Positions 1 to 11,002 of a DNA stretch of 64,000 bases are shown one piece after another (the first letter of the stretch is position 1; every line of letters starts with the position of its first letter). The notes under the pieces are model-generated. The model did no database searches. It had not been told where the DNA came from and saw only the letters and a program-made list of their open reading frames with translations. Source of the stretch: Rhizaria sp. SCN 62-66 (Eukaryota; Rhizaria, unplaced). Location of the stretch: the NCBI GenBank assembly GCA_001724265.1, contig MEDY01000135.1, positions 1-64,000 of the forward strand, read 5' to 3'. The position numbers and the translations under genes are program-made.

Positions 1-1824
1 GCCGCCGCGGCTGCCGCGGCCAAGGCCGAGGCGCGGGCCGGCCGCGTCGCCGCGTTCGGCGTGTCGCCCGCCGACATCGACGCCGCTGCTGCCGCCGCCG
101 CGGCGGCCGCCGAGGCCGCCGCCAGGGCCGCCGCGGAGGCCGCCGACGCGGAGGCGCGGGCGCAGCTCCTCGCTCGCAAACCTGGCAACGCCATCAACAG
201 CAATGGTAGCGGCAACGGCGCTGACAGCGACGGCTCCGTCGGCCCTGGCACTGGCACTGGTAACGGCCACGGCGGGAGTACAAGTGACTGTGAACGCGAC
301 GCTGCGGGCCGCGCGCTGGGCGGGGGCGTGACCGCGACGCCTTTCGGCCCCGGCTCCGGGCTTGACGGCGGCCGCGGCGACAGCAGCGACAGCGACGCCG
401 ATTGGAGCGGGCTCGACCCGAGCGCCGGCGCTGACGACGCGGGCGCTGGTAACGATGCGGTGCTGGCCGTGCTGGACGACATTGCGGCCGCCGCGGCGAC
501 GGGGCTGCTGCCGCACAACATCCGCTTTGCGCCGGGGCCCGCGCCATGGCCGCGCAGACTGGCCTACCCCTGGCGCTCGGCGGGGCCCGCGGCCGTGGCG
601 CTCGTCCCCGCTGAGAAGGAGAAGGCCGGCTCCAGCACTGGTGTTGGCGGTGGCGATGACGGCGAAGCGGGGTCGGGGATGCGGCTGGTGGGCGCGCCGA
701 TGTGCACGCTGTTCGGGCACCATCACAGCCACGAGAACGGTCGGCCCTGCAGCCAGTATCAGAACGACTGCAGCACCGGTAGCACGCTCGCTGATAAGGC
801 GCACGTGCATGAGCATGGCGCGGGAATGAAGCAGATTAAGCCGCTTCCTGTCGAAATCAAGCCAGCTGCCGCTGGAGATAAGTCGCAACTGAATTGGGAG
901 CACGGCGCTGGTGGCGGCAGCGGCAGTTTAAACGGCATCAGCGCCGGCGCCAGTGCTCGTGGTGACGGCAGCCTCAGCGCGCGCAGTGGCAACGTGTCTT
1001 TTACGGGTCACCCGAGCGCGCCTGCTCGCCCCGCCACGGTCCGCCCCCGGCCCCCCTCTGCGGCCGCGCCAGGCGTCAGTGCAACGGCAGCGCGTGATCG
1101 TGAGCGCGAGCGTGTGACGGTGATGGTGGGCCCGGCACTCACAGTCCCCCGCACGGGCGGCTTAGCTTTGGACACGGTGCCCTCCGCGGCCGAGGTGGCG
1201 CGAGACACGGCGCCGCCCGCGGTGCCAGTCATAGTCGCTGTGCCGGCCACAAAGAAGAGCCAGAGCCAGTACTCGGCCCTCAATCTCAGCCAAGGCCAGA
1301 GCCGCCGACCGCTGACGGCCCGGTCGCGCGGCTCAACACAGTCCGCGTCTGTTGCCATGACAGCCACAACAACAACACCAGCAGCAGCAGGGGCAGGAAC
1401 GGGAACTCTGGCGACAGCAACAGCGGCATCAGCGGCGACTGCGGCGGCGTTGGGCTCGAGCCGCAGGCAGCGCGGGGCGGCGCCGGCGGGAGCTCTGGCC
1501 GCGGAGCTCGCCGCAGTTGCGCATTCCACGACTGCAGGTGCAACTGCGGGGTTCACAGCAACGGCGACAAGTGCCCCATTAGGCGTGACTATGCTTTCGA
1601 CTGCGAGTGCAAGTATTGGAGCCGCTGGTATCCGAGGCAGTGATGATGATGGTGCGGTCAAGGCAGGGACGGAGTCAAGTGTAGAGAACGGGATCAGCAG
1701 CTCGAATGCTGACTCTAGCAGTGTAAAAGTGAGCAGTGGTTTAGACGGTGGTGGTGTTGATGCAACTCCAGTTGCACCACAGCCACTTGCAGAGTCTCAG
1801 CCAGACTCACATGAACAGTGTTAA
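1..1824 (+). CDS. 3' part of an unknown Ala/Gly/Ser-rich protein (5' end outside window)
   Basis: The frame is open from the first base of the window to TAA at 1822-1824, so this is the C-terminal 607 residues of a gene that starts upstream. The visible start is an Ala/Glu/Arg-rich, probably helical or coiled segment. It is followed by low-complexity Gly/Ser/Asn-, Ala- and Thr-rich sequence. A small Cys/His cluster (CTLFGHHHSH, around residue 230 of the visible part) could bind metal but matches no family I know. No domain, signal peptide or membrane segment is recognisable. GC-rich third positions and a sharp switch to AT-rich DNA after the stop support real coding. It is convergent with the UVSSA-like gene, 239 nt away. 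Function unknown. Confidence 0.7.
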   Translation, partial: AAAAAAAKAEARAGRVAAFGVSPADIDAAAAAAAAAAEAAARAAAEAADAEARAQLLARKPGNAINSNGSGNGADSDGSVGPGTGTGNGHGGSTSDCERDAAGRALGGGVTATPFGPGSGLDGGRGDSSDSDADWSGLDPSAGADDAGAGNDAVLAVLDDIAAAAATGLLPHNIRFAPGPAPWPRRLAYPWRSAGPAAVALVPAEKEKAGSSTGVGGGDDGEAGSGMRLVGAPMCTLFGHHHSHENGRPCSQYQNDCSTGSTLADKAHVHEHGAGMKQIKPLPVEIKPAAAGDKSQLNWEHGAGGGSGSLNGISAGASARGDGSLSARSGNVSFTGHPSAPARPATVRPRPPSAAAPGVSATAARDRERERVTVMVGPALTVPRTGGLALDTVPSAAEVARDTAPPAVPVIVAVPATKKSQSQYSALNLSQGQSRRPLTARSRGSTQSASVAMTATTTTPAAAGAGTGTLATATAASAATAAALGSSRRQRGAAPAGALAAELAAVAHSTTAGATAGFTATATSAPLGVTMLSTASASIGAAGIRGSDDDGAVKAGTESSVENGISSSNADSSSVKVSSGLDGGGVDATPVAPQPLAESQPDSHEQC

Positions 1825-1975
1825 ATGCAAAAATAATGGCAGTGACCGTTTAAATACTATTTTAGTGACAGCGACATAAGTGTGTCGATGTTGAAACAGA
1901 CGTTACATTAGTTTAAATTGCTTATGATCCAAGTGATTTTCAAGAATACACAAGATTTTATTCGTTAAATATGAT

Positions 1976-2003
1976 ATTGAATTCGCTATATTGAATTCGC
2001 TAT
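1976..2003. repeat. Two tandem copies of a 14-bp unit in the convergent gap
   Basis: The unit attgaattcgctat occurs twice head to tail (1976-1989 and 1990-2003), between the 3' ends of two convergent genes. It may be simple slippage; no function is evident. Confidence 0.8.
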
Positions 2004-2063
2004 GTAAAGAAAATCTGCTAGATAAAATTGAATGAGCTTGCGCAACAACAGAGTACGTATCAG

Positions 2064-3884
2064 TTACTCGTCGCCAGCCTCGTCGTCATTCGGCTGTTGT
2101 GGTAACCACAAAGCAGTCGCCTCGCTGGCAACGCCGGCAAGCCCGCCAAAGCGCGCAGTCGAGCCTTGCGCAGCGCCGCTGTCGGCACTGTCGTCATCCT
2201 CAGTCTCAGCCCTATCCTCAGCGTCAGCACCACCAAAGCCGAAGTCATCGACATTATCGCCGTCAACCATCTGCCCATTGTCACCGCCACTGCCACTGTC
2301 AGTGTCGCTGTCGCTGTGTTCGCTGTCAGGCCCCCACAGCCAGTCCTCGTCGTCCTCCTCATCGTCGCTCCCGCCGTCACCGTCGTCGCCGTGGTCACCG
2401 CGCCGCTGCCCCTTGCGCGGGCCCGGCCGGCCCAGCAGCGCCGCGGCAAGCCCCGGGCGCAGCATCTGCGCTGCAGGCGCGGGCCGCACCGCCACCCGCG
2501 CCTGCGCGCGCGCCGCGATCGTCGCGCTGTCAACCACACCGCTTGCACCGGCACTGGCACCGGCACCGAATGAAGCGCTGGTTGGCGCAGAGAGGGCGCG
2601 GCGAGCGGCGGCGACGGCGGCCAGCAGCACGGAGTCGGGGCCGGCGCCGGGCGCGGAGGCGGCGTCGGCGAGCGCGGACTGGTGCAGGCGCAGCAGGCGC
2701 GCGACCTCGCGCTCTTCTTCCTCGACGTAAGGGTCGCCAGTACCGTCGCCGTTGCTCGAGGCAGTAGCACCAGCTGGGGCGCTGGCAGAGTCACTGGCCG
2801 CGGTCGCTGCGCTAGTCGTTGCGCCGCTAGTTGTGACAGATGCATCGGTACTGGCAGCACTGACGTTCTCAATGATGGAAGATGCGCTCGCGTGTGCGTC
2901 GCTGACGAGCTGTACGTCGGCATCTTGTAGTCCAGGCTGTTTCTGCTGCAACGGTTGCAGGCGCGCGCGCTCCTGGCGCAGCACAAAGCGCACCGCGTCC
3001 GCGCAGTCCTGCGCAATGCGGCGCGCGCGGGCAGCCACGGCGGGCCGCGGCACTCGGGCGACGTGGCGCAACCACTCGTCCTGTGGACTCAGAAGAACAA
3101 GACGAATACAGACAGATAAACACAGTATAAGCGCATTCAAGTATATAAATTTAAAGATATACTAGATAAATAACATTATGGTATGATTAAGACATGTTAC
3201 TTCCGATACAAATCCAGTGCACGAACACATTGCTGATATGGAAGTTGTGATTCATCGTACCCAGTTGGCGACAGTAGGCGCCGAGGCCTTGTAGGCGAGA
3301 ACCCAGTCCTCCGCCACGGCCGCAAACCGCGTGCGCAGCAGCACCACTAGTACAGCCGGGCCGAGGATGCCTGTGTCCTTCGCACTCGCACTCTGGCTAG
3401 TACTCAGCGCAGAACCAGAGCCTGCAGACGACATGCTCTCCGCTGCTGCGATCGCGCCGACAGCGAAGGCCGATGCGCTGGGGCCTGCAGCAGGGGGCGC
3501 GCAACCACACAGCGTAGCGAGGGACTGAAGCCGCGGTAGCGAGCCGAGCCAGAAGAGCCTGAACGCGGCGCTGCGGTGGCAGAGCTCGTGGATCAAGTGA
3601 AGCGACAGCAGCCGCGTCTTGGCTTGCCGCGACTGCAGGCGCGAGAGAGCGAGCTCGGCGGCAACCGTCGCGCGGTCATCGGTGGCAGATAGTGCAGCAT
3701 AGCCGTGTGGTGCAACAGCCGATGTCGATGATGCCGACGGGTGGGGGATGCCATGACGAACAAGGCTCTTGACTAGCTTGAGCGCCGCGGGGGCTACATA
3801 CGTGTCGAACTCGGCGGTGTGCTTCGTTGCCTCTGTGACGGCGTCAGCCAACCTCTGGCGAATCCTTAGCGCGTCGTCGGCCAT
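2064..3884 (-). CDS. UVSSA-like protein with N-terminal ENTH/VHS-type helical domain
   Basis: Two exons, 3884-3261 and 3080-2064, joined in phase 0 across an intron with GTACG donor and CAG acceptor; 546 residues ending in TAA. Residues about 5-205 form a helical domain. Its core (TRLLSLHLIHELCHRSAAFR, then an aromatic-containing helix with AEDWVLAYK) resembles the VHS/ENTH-like N-terminus of UVSSA, the scaffold that recruits TFIIH/USP7 to stalled RNA polymerase II in transcription-coupled repair. The second half is Ala-rich, then strongly acidic (DDEEDDEDWLWG), then low-complexity. I do not see the C-terminal DUF2043/zinc-finger region typical of UVSSA. The match therefore rests on the N-terminal domain only, and another ENTH/VHS adaptor is possible. 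It is divergent from the golgin gene. Confidence 0.45.
3081..3260 (-). other. Intron (180 nt) of UVSSA-like gene
   Basis: Minus-strand donor GTACG and acceptor CAG preceded by a pyrimidine-rich run; AT-rich between GC-rich exons; phase 0. Confidence 0.85.
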
Positions 3885-4465
3885 GCGCAGAGAGCGACGC
3901 GAGATGCGCGCGTTGATATGACACTCGGGGAGTGAAGAGGGGGAGAGTCTTCAAGTCTCGCCGAAGGCGATGTCAGGCTCTGTGAGCCAGATATCACAAT
4001 ATATCAATCGTCAATTGCAATTATAAAACATCTACACGTATCATATATTCGTTTATACAACATACTTCATTTGTGTTACGATAGAAGCAGACCTTGCAGA
4101 TGTGGATGTTACGATAGACTCATTTCACTTGGCGCGTCGCAACAGTGCAGGCAACGGTCGAGACGAGTGGTGCTTTAAAAGCGGCATATCCCGCCATATC
4201 TACATCGTAGACTCGTCTGATATCGATGCTCTCGAATTGAATCTGTAGACTTTGACTCATATTTTAAATCACATTTCCAAACAAGTGCTCGCTGTGTGGC
4301 GTATCTCGCATGCAAAAACTGGACTCGTCACTCCATTTGATTTTTGCTTCGTCATCGTTTGCCATGCATCACCTTACTCTCCCATCTTTACATGTCCATA
4401 CACCACATGGCTAACAGTGCGATTTACGTTGTTTTCCTTGCTCTTGCTATCTTTTTCAGTCCCGA
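3885..4465. other. Intergenic AT-rich gap, presumed divergent promoter region
   Basis: 581 nt between the starts of the UVSSA-like gene (-) and the golgin gene (+). No coding signal. Just before the golgin ATG, a pyrimidine-rich run ends in TTTTTCAG (to about 4459), which looks like a splice acceptor, so a 5'-UTR intron is possible. I found no GTAYG donor upstream in the gap, so I do not annotate one. Confidence 0.5.
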
Positions 4466-7400
4466 ATGAGTGAGCCCGAGGGCGGCGGCGCGGCCGCGCC
4501 CCCCGCACACTCCCAAGAGAAGCTCATGCTTCTCATCACTCGTCTGCGCGAGCGTCTGCAGGAGACCGAGCAGGCCCGCGACGCCGCGCTTGCGGAGAAG
4601 GACACTCTCTCCACGCAGAACGAGAAGTTGATGAAAATTGTTCCCGCAGTCAAGGCCAAGCTTGAGGAGACCCTCGCAGCGAAACAGGCCGCCGACGCCG
4701 CGCGCGCCGACGCCGAGGCCGCCCGCGACGCCGCGCTCGCCTCCGCCGCCGCGCCTGCGGCTGCGCCCGCCGTGGACACTGACGCTCTTGCTGCTGACGC
4801 TCTTGCTGCGGCCCGCGCCGACTGGGAGACCCAGCAGCAGACATTGCTCGCTGCTGCACGCGCTGAGGCCGAGGCCGCCACCGCCGCCGCTGTCGCTGCC
4901 GCCGTTGCAGCCGCTGTCGCCGCCGCCAAGACCGAGGCTGAGGCCGCTGCTGAATCCTAGGCCGCGGCGTGGGGTGCGAAGCTTGCCGCGCAGGTTGAGC
5001 TTATGGAGTCGTTGAAGACGCAGCTATCCGAGCTCGAAAGCTCTATGGCCGCCGCCAAGGCTGCCACCGCCTCCGCCGCCGCCGAGGCCGAGTCCGCGGC
5101 CATGGCCGCCGCTCAAGCCGAGGTCTCCGAGGCGCGCGCCGCGCTGGCTGAGGCCACTGCGGCGCTGTCCGCCGCGCAGGCCGACGCTGCTGAGGCCAAG
5201 GCCGCTGCCGCCGAGGCCAAGGCTGCCTCGGCCGAGGCTGTGGCCGCCGCGAGCGCCGGCCAGGCCGCCAGCTCGGACGCCGCTGCGGCGCTATCTGCGG
5301 CCGCCGCTGAGACTGCGGAGGCCCAGGCCGACGCTGCAGAGGCCCGTGCTGAGGCTGCCGAGGCCGCCGCGGCGCTGACTGAGGCTGAGGCCGCCGCTGC
5401 TGAGGCCAAGGCTGCTGCCAATGACGCCGTTGCTGCCGCCAAGGCTGACACCGAGGTCGCGAAGGCTGCTGCTGACGCCGCAAAGGCCGAGGCTGCTGCT
5501 GCGCGCGACGACGCTTTCCAGGCGCGCGAGGAAGCCGCCGGAGCGCGCGCAAAGGTGACTGCGGCGCTCGCCGAGGCCGACGCGGCGCGCAACGAGGCCG
5601 AGGCCCTCAAGGAAGCCGCCACCGCGCGCGCCGTCGCCGCTGCGGAGGCCGGCGAGGCGGGCGCTGAGGCTACGGCCGCCGCTGAGGCTGAGGCCGCTGC
5701 TGCCAAGGCCGAGGCTGCCGCCGCGAAGGCCGTTGCCGAGGCCGCCAAGGCTGATGTCGCTGCCGCTGAGGAGGACGCCGCGTTTGCCAAGGCGGCCGCT
5801 GCCGCCGCTGAGGCCGCCACCGCTGCCGCTGAGGCCGCTGCCGCTGATGCCAAGGCCGCCGCTGCCGAGTTTGAAGCCAAGGCTGAGGCCGCCGAGTCCA
5901 AGGCGGCTGCCGCCGCGAGCGAGGTTGCTGTCGCCGAGGCCAAGGCCGCCGATGCCGAGGCCAGGACCGCCGATGCCGAGGCCCGCGCCGCCAGCGCCGA
6001 GTGCGAGGCGAGTCTGGCCCGCGAGCAGGCCGCCGCCGCCGCCGCCGCCGCCGCCAATGGTGACTCGACCGCCGCGGAGCTTGTCGCCGCGCAGGCCGAG
6101 GCCGCGGCGGCCCGCAGCGAGGCCGCCGCGGCCAAGGCCGAGACGGAGAGCGCAAAGGCCGACGCCGAGGCCGCCAAGAACGAGGTTCAGAGCGTCAAGG
6201 CTGAGAGCGAGAGTGTCAAGGCTGAGGCTGAGGCCGCGAAGACCAAGGCTGCTGAGGCCGAGGCCAAGGCTGCTGAGGCTGAAGCCAAGGCTGCTGAGGC
6301 TGAAGCCAAGGCTGCCACGACCGAGTCCGAGGCCGCCAGCGCGCGTGCCGCTGTTGCTGCCGCTGAGTTTGCGTCCGCGACCGCCGAGGCCGCCGCTGTC
6401 GCCGCGCAGTCCGAGGCCGAGGCTGCGCGCGCGCAGGCCGCTGCCGCCGCGGCGGCTACTGAGGGCGACGCGTCGGCTGCAGCCGCGCTTGCTGCTGAGG
6501 CTCAGGCTGAGGCTGCGGCCGCCAAGACTGAGGCTGCCGCGGCTAAGTCCGAGGCCGCCGCGGCCAAGGCTGAGGCTGCTGCCGCCAAGGCTGAAGCGGA
6601 TGCTGCTAAGGCCGAGGCTGAGGCTGCCAGTGAGGCTACTGCGGCCGCGACAGCTGCTGCGGAGGCCGAGGCAGCTGATGCCAAGGCTGAGGCTGCCGCT
6701 GCCCGGGACGCCGCTGCCGCCGCCGAAGCCGCCGCTGCCGCTGCCACAGCCGCTGCCACCGCGGCCCAGTCCGAGGCCGACGCTGCGAACGTCCGCGCTG
6801 AGAGGTTCGAGGCCGCCGCTGCGGAGGCACGCGCACAGGCCGCCGCAGCCGCGGAGGCGAGCGGCGACGCGACCGCAGCCGCGCTCGCCGCCGCTGAGGC
6901 ACGCGCTGCTGCTGCGGAGGCCGCGGCCGGGACGGCGGAGGCTACTGCTACACAACTCAAGACTGCTGCTGCGGACGCTAAGGCAGAGGCTGAGGCTGCG
7001 GCCGCAGAGACTGCTGCTGCCAAGGCTGAGGCTGCTGCCGCCAAGGCTAAGGCTGCTGACGCCGAGACCGAGGCTGCTGCCGCGAAGGACGCTGCCGCTG
7101 CCGCGACCGCTGCTGCTGAGGCTGCAAAGGCTACTGCTGCCGCCGCTACGTCTGCGGCCTCTGCGGGCGACAGCGATGGCACCGCCGCGGCCGCAGAGGC
7201 GTCCGAGCGCGCCGAGCGCCTGCAGACGCAGGTGACGGAGACGACTGATAAGCTCAAGAAGGTGTTCGAGATGCTCAAGGCCGAGCGCGCGCGCACAGGG
7301 GAGCTGCAGGCGGACATCGAGACCAAGGCGGCGGCGCTGGCCGAGGCCGACGCGACGATCAAGAAGAAGGACCGCCGGCTGGCGAAGCTGGAGGAGCGCG

Positions 7401-9179
7401 CGACCGAGGTGCTGAGCCAGCAGCACGACTCGGCGCAGGGCGCGGCGGCCGAGGCGGCGGCCGAAACGACCCGGCTCAAGACGCAGGTCGCCGAGCTCAC
7501 TGCGCGGCTCGCCACGCAGGAGCGCGCGCGTGCCGTGTCCGAGTCGATCGGCCGCGAGATGCAGCAGCAGCTGCAGGAGAACAAGGAGCTCCGCCGCCGG
7601 CTCGAGGTCGAGCGCGCCGCGCACGAGGCCGCCATTGCCGGACAGGTACGCCAGAGAAACGCGACATGAAAGCAAGATATTTGTTTGTATTCCTTACATC
7701 AAGACCTCCTATGTTTAAATGTACACTGTAATTTTTCTGCTGTTCCTCCTGTTCGATTGTCTCACCCAACGGCGTTTCATTCACATTTCTCCCGATTTTG
7801 CTTTGTTCTCGCTTCAGACGGAGGCTTCTGCCGCGCGCGCGGACGAGGCCCAACGCGAGGCTGAGGCGCGCGAGGCTGAGCTCGTCGAGGTCCTCCGCGA
7901 GGCCCGCGCCGCTGCGCACGCGGCCGAGGAGCGCGCGCGCGCCCTGGAGTCCGACGTGGCCTCCGCGCGCGCCGAGACCCGCGACGCGGCCGCGCGCGGC
8001 GAGCGCGCCGAGGCCGAGGCGCTGGCCCGCGCCGCGGAGGCCGAGGCCGAGGCGGCGGCGCAGGCGCGCGACGCCGCCGCAACGGCGGCAACGGTGGACG
8101 CGCTGACGGCGGAGCACAGCGTGCAGCTGCAGCAGGTGACGCAAGCGGCCGAGAGCCGCGTCGAGACGCTCCGGGCCGAGCTCGCCGCGCTGCGCAGGCA
8201 GACGGAGCAGCAGCAGCAGATGCAGCAGGCGCAGCAGCAGGACGCCGCCTTCCCGCGGCAGCAGCAGTCCGCGGCGACGGCGGACGGCAGCGGCGCCGGC
8301 AGTGACGCCCAGCAGTCGCAGCACAGCGGCGGCGCGAACAGTGGCGGCGCTGCGGCCGCGGCCGGGCTGGGCGACGCGGAGCTCTCGCTGCTGAGCGCGG
8401 TGCAGGCGCGGCGCGACGAGATGCTGCGTTCGCTGACGGACGAGCTGGCCTTCTGCAAGGGCAAGATGGCCGAATGGCGCGAGTCGATGGCGGAGCTGCA
8501 GCAGGAGCACGCAGCGGCGCGCGAGCAAGTGCGCCAGCTCACCGTGTCCCGCTCGCGCGCGGCCGTGGACCTGGACTACCTCAAGAACATCATGGTGCGC
8601 TACCTGCAGTTCGACCAGCTGGGCCTCGAGCCCGAGCGCCGCGCCATGGTGCCCGTGATCGCCAACATCTTGCAGTTCTCGCGCGAGGACTCGGCCGCCG
8701 TTGACGCCGCCGCGCGCGCCGCGCAGCAGCGCGGGTGGGGCGCCTGGCTGGGCGACGCCGTGGCCAACTTCGTGCCCGACAACCTGCTCCCGCTGGCGGG
8801 CATCCCGCCCCCGCCGTCTGGCTCCTCCGCAGTCTCCAAGGCCGAGGACGAGGCGGGCTCCACCGGCGCCGGCGGTGGGCTTCACCACGGCAGCATCGGC
8901 GGCGCCGGTGCGACGGGCGCGGGTTTGGGGCCCGGGTCGCCGGCCAGCGGGCCCCTGAGCGCCGCCGCGGGCGCCGGGCCGGGCAAGATCGAGCTGGACC
9001 CGATGTCGAAGCTGCAGGCGCGCAACATGCAGCTCAAGCTCCAGGCCAAGAAAGAGGCCGCCGCTGCCGCCGCCGCCACCGAGGCTGCCGCTGCGGCTGT
9101 GTCGCCCGCCGCTGCGCCCGCGCCCGCGCCTGTGGCGACTGCAACGCCGTCCGGTGAGGCTGGGGCGGTGCAGGAGTGA
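4466..9179 (+). CDS. Golgin-type long coiled-coil protein with C-terminal GRIP domain (in-frame TAG)
   Basis: Exons 4466-7645 and 7818-9179 join in phase 0; 1513 residues, TGA stop. The N-terminus (residues 1-70) is a normal coiled coil beginning MSEPEGGG. Residues about 75-900 are almost entirely Ala with periodic Glu/Lys/Asp (AAAKAEAAAAKAE-like), an unusually Ala-rich predicted coiled coil. More typical coiled coil follows to about 1300. At about 1313-1355 is a GRIP domain (YLKNIMVRYLQF, then AMVPVIANILQFS), the module by which trans-Golgi golgins bind Arl1-GTP through a conserved Tyr. The expected role is a Golgi tether. Codon 165 is TAG (4958-4960): the same frame resumes at once with the same composition for 895 more codons in this exon, so TAG is read as sense. 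The start is the first ATG after AT-rich upstream sequence. Confidence 0.85.
4958..4960 (+). other. In-frame TAG read as sense (golgin codon 165)
   Basis: Flanked in frame by EAAAES before and AAAWGAKLAAQ after; coiled-coil composition is unchanged across it and no GTAYG donor lies nearby that could splice it out. Confidence 0.85.
7646..7817 (+). other. Intron (172 nt) of golgin gene
   Basis: Donor GTACG, acceptor TTCAG after a T-rich run; AT-rich; joins coiled coil in phase 0. Confidence 0.9.
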
Positions 9180-9762
9180 ACAATGTCGTTGCGTGTGAAT
9201 CACGAGCGTCAGAAACTGTGACTCTGAATAGGTCGACTTACACGGGATGACTCAGTGGATGGGTCTTTGAAGTAGGTTTTGAACTCAACGCATTGCACAC
9301 TACTAAAAGCCAGTAATCGCCCCAGTGTTTTTTATTTTCTGTGTCGCGCTCACAACTACAGTAGTGGCCACGAATGGCCTGTTCGTTCGACTTCTCACAA
9401 TGTTTACTGCTATCCTCATGCGAGTACTACCACTATGAATAATGTGAAATTCAATACAAATGCAATTAATTCAAAAGTTCGATGGGTGATTTGATCCAAT
9501 AATGTTAACATTGGTTTATTTCTAGCTTTGGTGTTCGGGTGACATGCAGGGTTGAAACAAGACCTTTGTGAATGCACAAAGTAGCGTCATGTTCAAGCAA
9601 CCAAACACAAACTGGCCTGTTTTGCTACATTACGTAACATGTGGTCAAAGTTTCAAGACTAGATAACAAAATTATCGCAGATTAATGCTTGTGTTTCCAG
9701 CAACAGCTTATTGTCATAGCATGAGGTGCAGCTGCAGTCTCAGCTTCATTGCTACGGCAGCC
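9180..9762. other. Intergenic gap between convergent golgin and MPP6-like genes
   Basis: 583 nt of AT-rich DNA holding the two 3' ends. No convincing gene, RNA or repeat seen. Confidence 0.6.
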
Positions 9763-10434
9763 TCACTGGTGCTGGTGGCGGGCGCGCTTGTCGTCGCCGC
9801 GCTGCGGGGCGTCGGAGCTAAAGCGCTTCTGCTGCCCGCCCTTGTGCCCGTGCGCACCGTCGCCGTGCTTGTTGTTGTTGCCCTTGTGACCGTAACCGTG
9901 ACCGTGGCCGTGCGACTGCGCGCCGCGGACGCCCTCGTCGATGCCGTCCCTGTTCTGCTTGCCGGTCTTGCGGTGCGCGTCGAGCGTGCGCGCCATCTCG
10001 CCGGCCGTCACCGCGCCCGACTCGTGGTCGGCGACGTACGTCTCGGTCAGCTCCGCCATCGTCTTGGTCAGCGAGTTGTTGAAGCCGCCGAAGGAGCGGC
10101 GGCCCAGCCGCAGGCGAGAGACCTCGCCCGCCATCTCCGCGGTCGCTGCGTCCACCGTGCGCATGGATGAGTCCGCGGAGGACATGTCCATGCGGTCCAG
10201 AGAGGAAGAGGACGACGAAGCGGAGGACGCGGCGGCAGCAGCGGTGGAATTGGAGGAGGAGTTGGCTGACGGGGTCGTGGGGCCGTGGACGGAGGCGGGC
10301 GCGGCGGGGGCGCTCCACTTGGCCGCCGCAATGGTGGCGGTGCGCTCGGCCTCGAGCTTCTGAACGTTGAGCGTTTCCTCGCGGCGCTGCATGAACTTCA
10401 TGTTCGACAGACGCGACGACAGCAGCTTCGACAT
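9763..10434 (-). CDS. MPP6-like (MPHOSPH6) nuclear exosome cofactor
   Basis: A single exon of 223 residues from ATG at 10434 to TGA. Two blocks match the MPHOSPH6/Mpp6 family in order: near the N-terminus LSSRLSNMKFMQRREE (family pattern LS..L..MKFMQR), and at about 120-140 RLRLGRRSFGGFN (family pattern GR.SF.GFN). In yeast and animals Mpp6 binds the nuclear RNA exosome and Mtr4 and helps 3' trimming of pre-5.8S rRNA. The linker between the blocks is a Ser/Ala-rich run. The tail is His/Gly-rich (HGHGHGYGH) and then basic, consistent with RNA binding but not diagnostic. I chose the start at MSKLLSSR because it places the first conserved block as in the family. It is divergent from the next gene, 568 nt apart. 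Confidence 0.75.
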   Translation of the reverse strand: MSKLLSSRLSNMKFMQRREETLNVQKLEAERTATIAAAKWSAPAAPASVHGPTTPSANSSSNSTAAAAASSASSSSSSLDRMDMSSADSSMRTVDAATAEMAGEVSRLRLGRRSFGGFNNSLTKTMAELTETYVADHESGAVTAGEMARTLDAHRKTGKQNRDGIDEGVRGAQSHGHGHGYGHKGNNNKHGDGAHGHKGGQQKRFSSDAPQRGDDKRARHQHQ

Positions 10435-11002
10435 GACTGGTGCGGACTGTGTGGAATAGAGCGGATAGAAGACCGGTTGAGTCAAACAGAATATATGATC
10501 GTGAGATTAGAGCATGATGTATCGGGAAATCCATTGCACGTAGCAGTTGACGGAAGTATGGATGACAGCGCGGCTTTTCCGTGCAGGCTTCTTGACGAGA
10601 CTTGGTTGTGGTTGCGGCGGCTTGTCTTCGTCCGAGCGTGGTCTCCTTGAGTAACGATTAGGATTTGTTTTGTTCATTTTCGACCTGATAACTCCGATGT
10701 CTCGACTAAACCTTCTGTTTCCAAATTTTTCAGTGTGACTTTTGCCTTGTCCGTTTATTATACTCCAGAAAACATATTAACTCCGACTGAATTCGTTCCT
10801 CAAAATTCGTGTTGTATGAGTCTTGGCGCGCTTACTGAAACCACTGTCTTCAACGCCCCTCACCGTCTTCCCCTTTGGGTATTTTCCGCGCTCTTCTTTG
10901 CTACCGAGCTGCTAGCAGACCTTTATTTTCCTCCTTTTTCCAACACTGCCCAGTTCCTGCTTGGCGTTTGTACCTGACGCCTGATCCCTCACCCCGCCCA
11001 TC
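10435..11002. other. Intergenic gap between divergent genes
   Basis: 568 nt, AT-rich towards the right end; the likely shared promoter region of the MPP6-like gene (-) and the next gene (+). No defined motif recognised. Confidence 0.5.

Noticed and set aside
5291-7675. Long open frames antisense to the golgin (up to 794 codons) and similar mirror frames over other Ala-rich exons
   Set aside because: GCC/GCG/GCT repeats are stop-poor on both strands; these frames read as Gly/Leu/Ser- or Arg-rich junk with no domains, while the sense frame has a GRIP domain.
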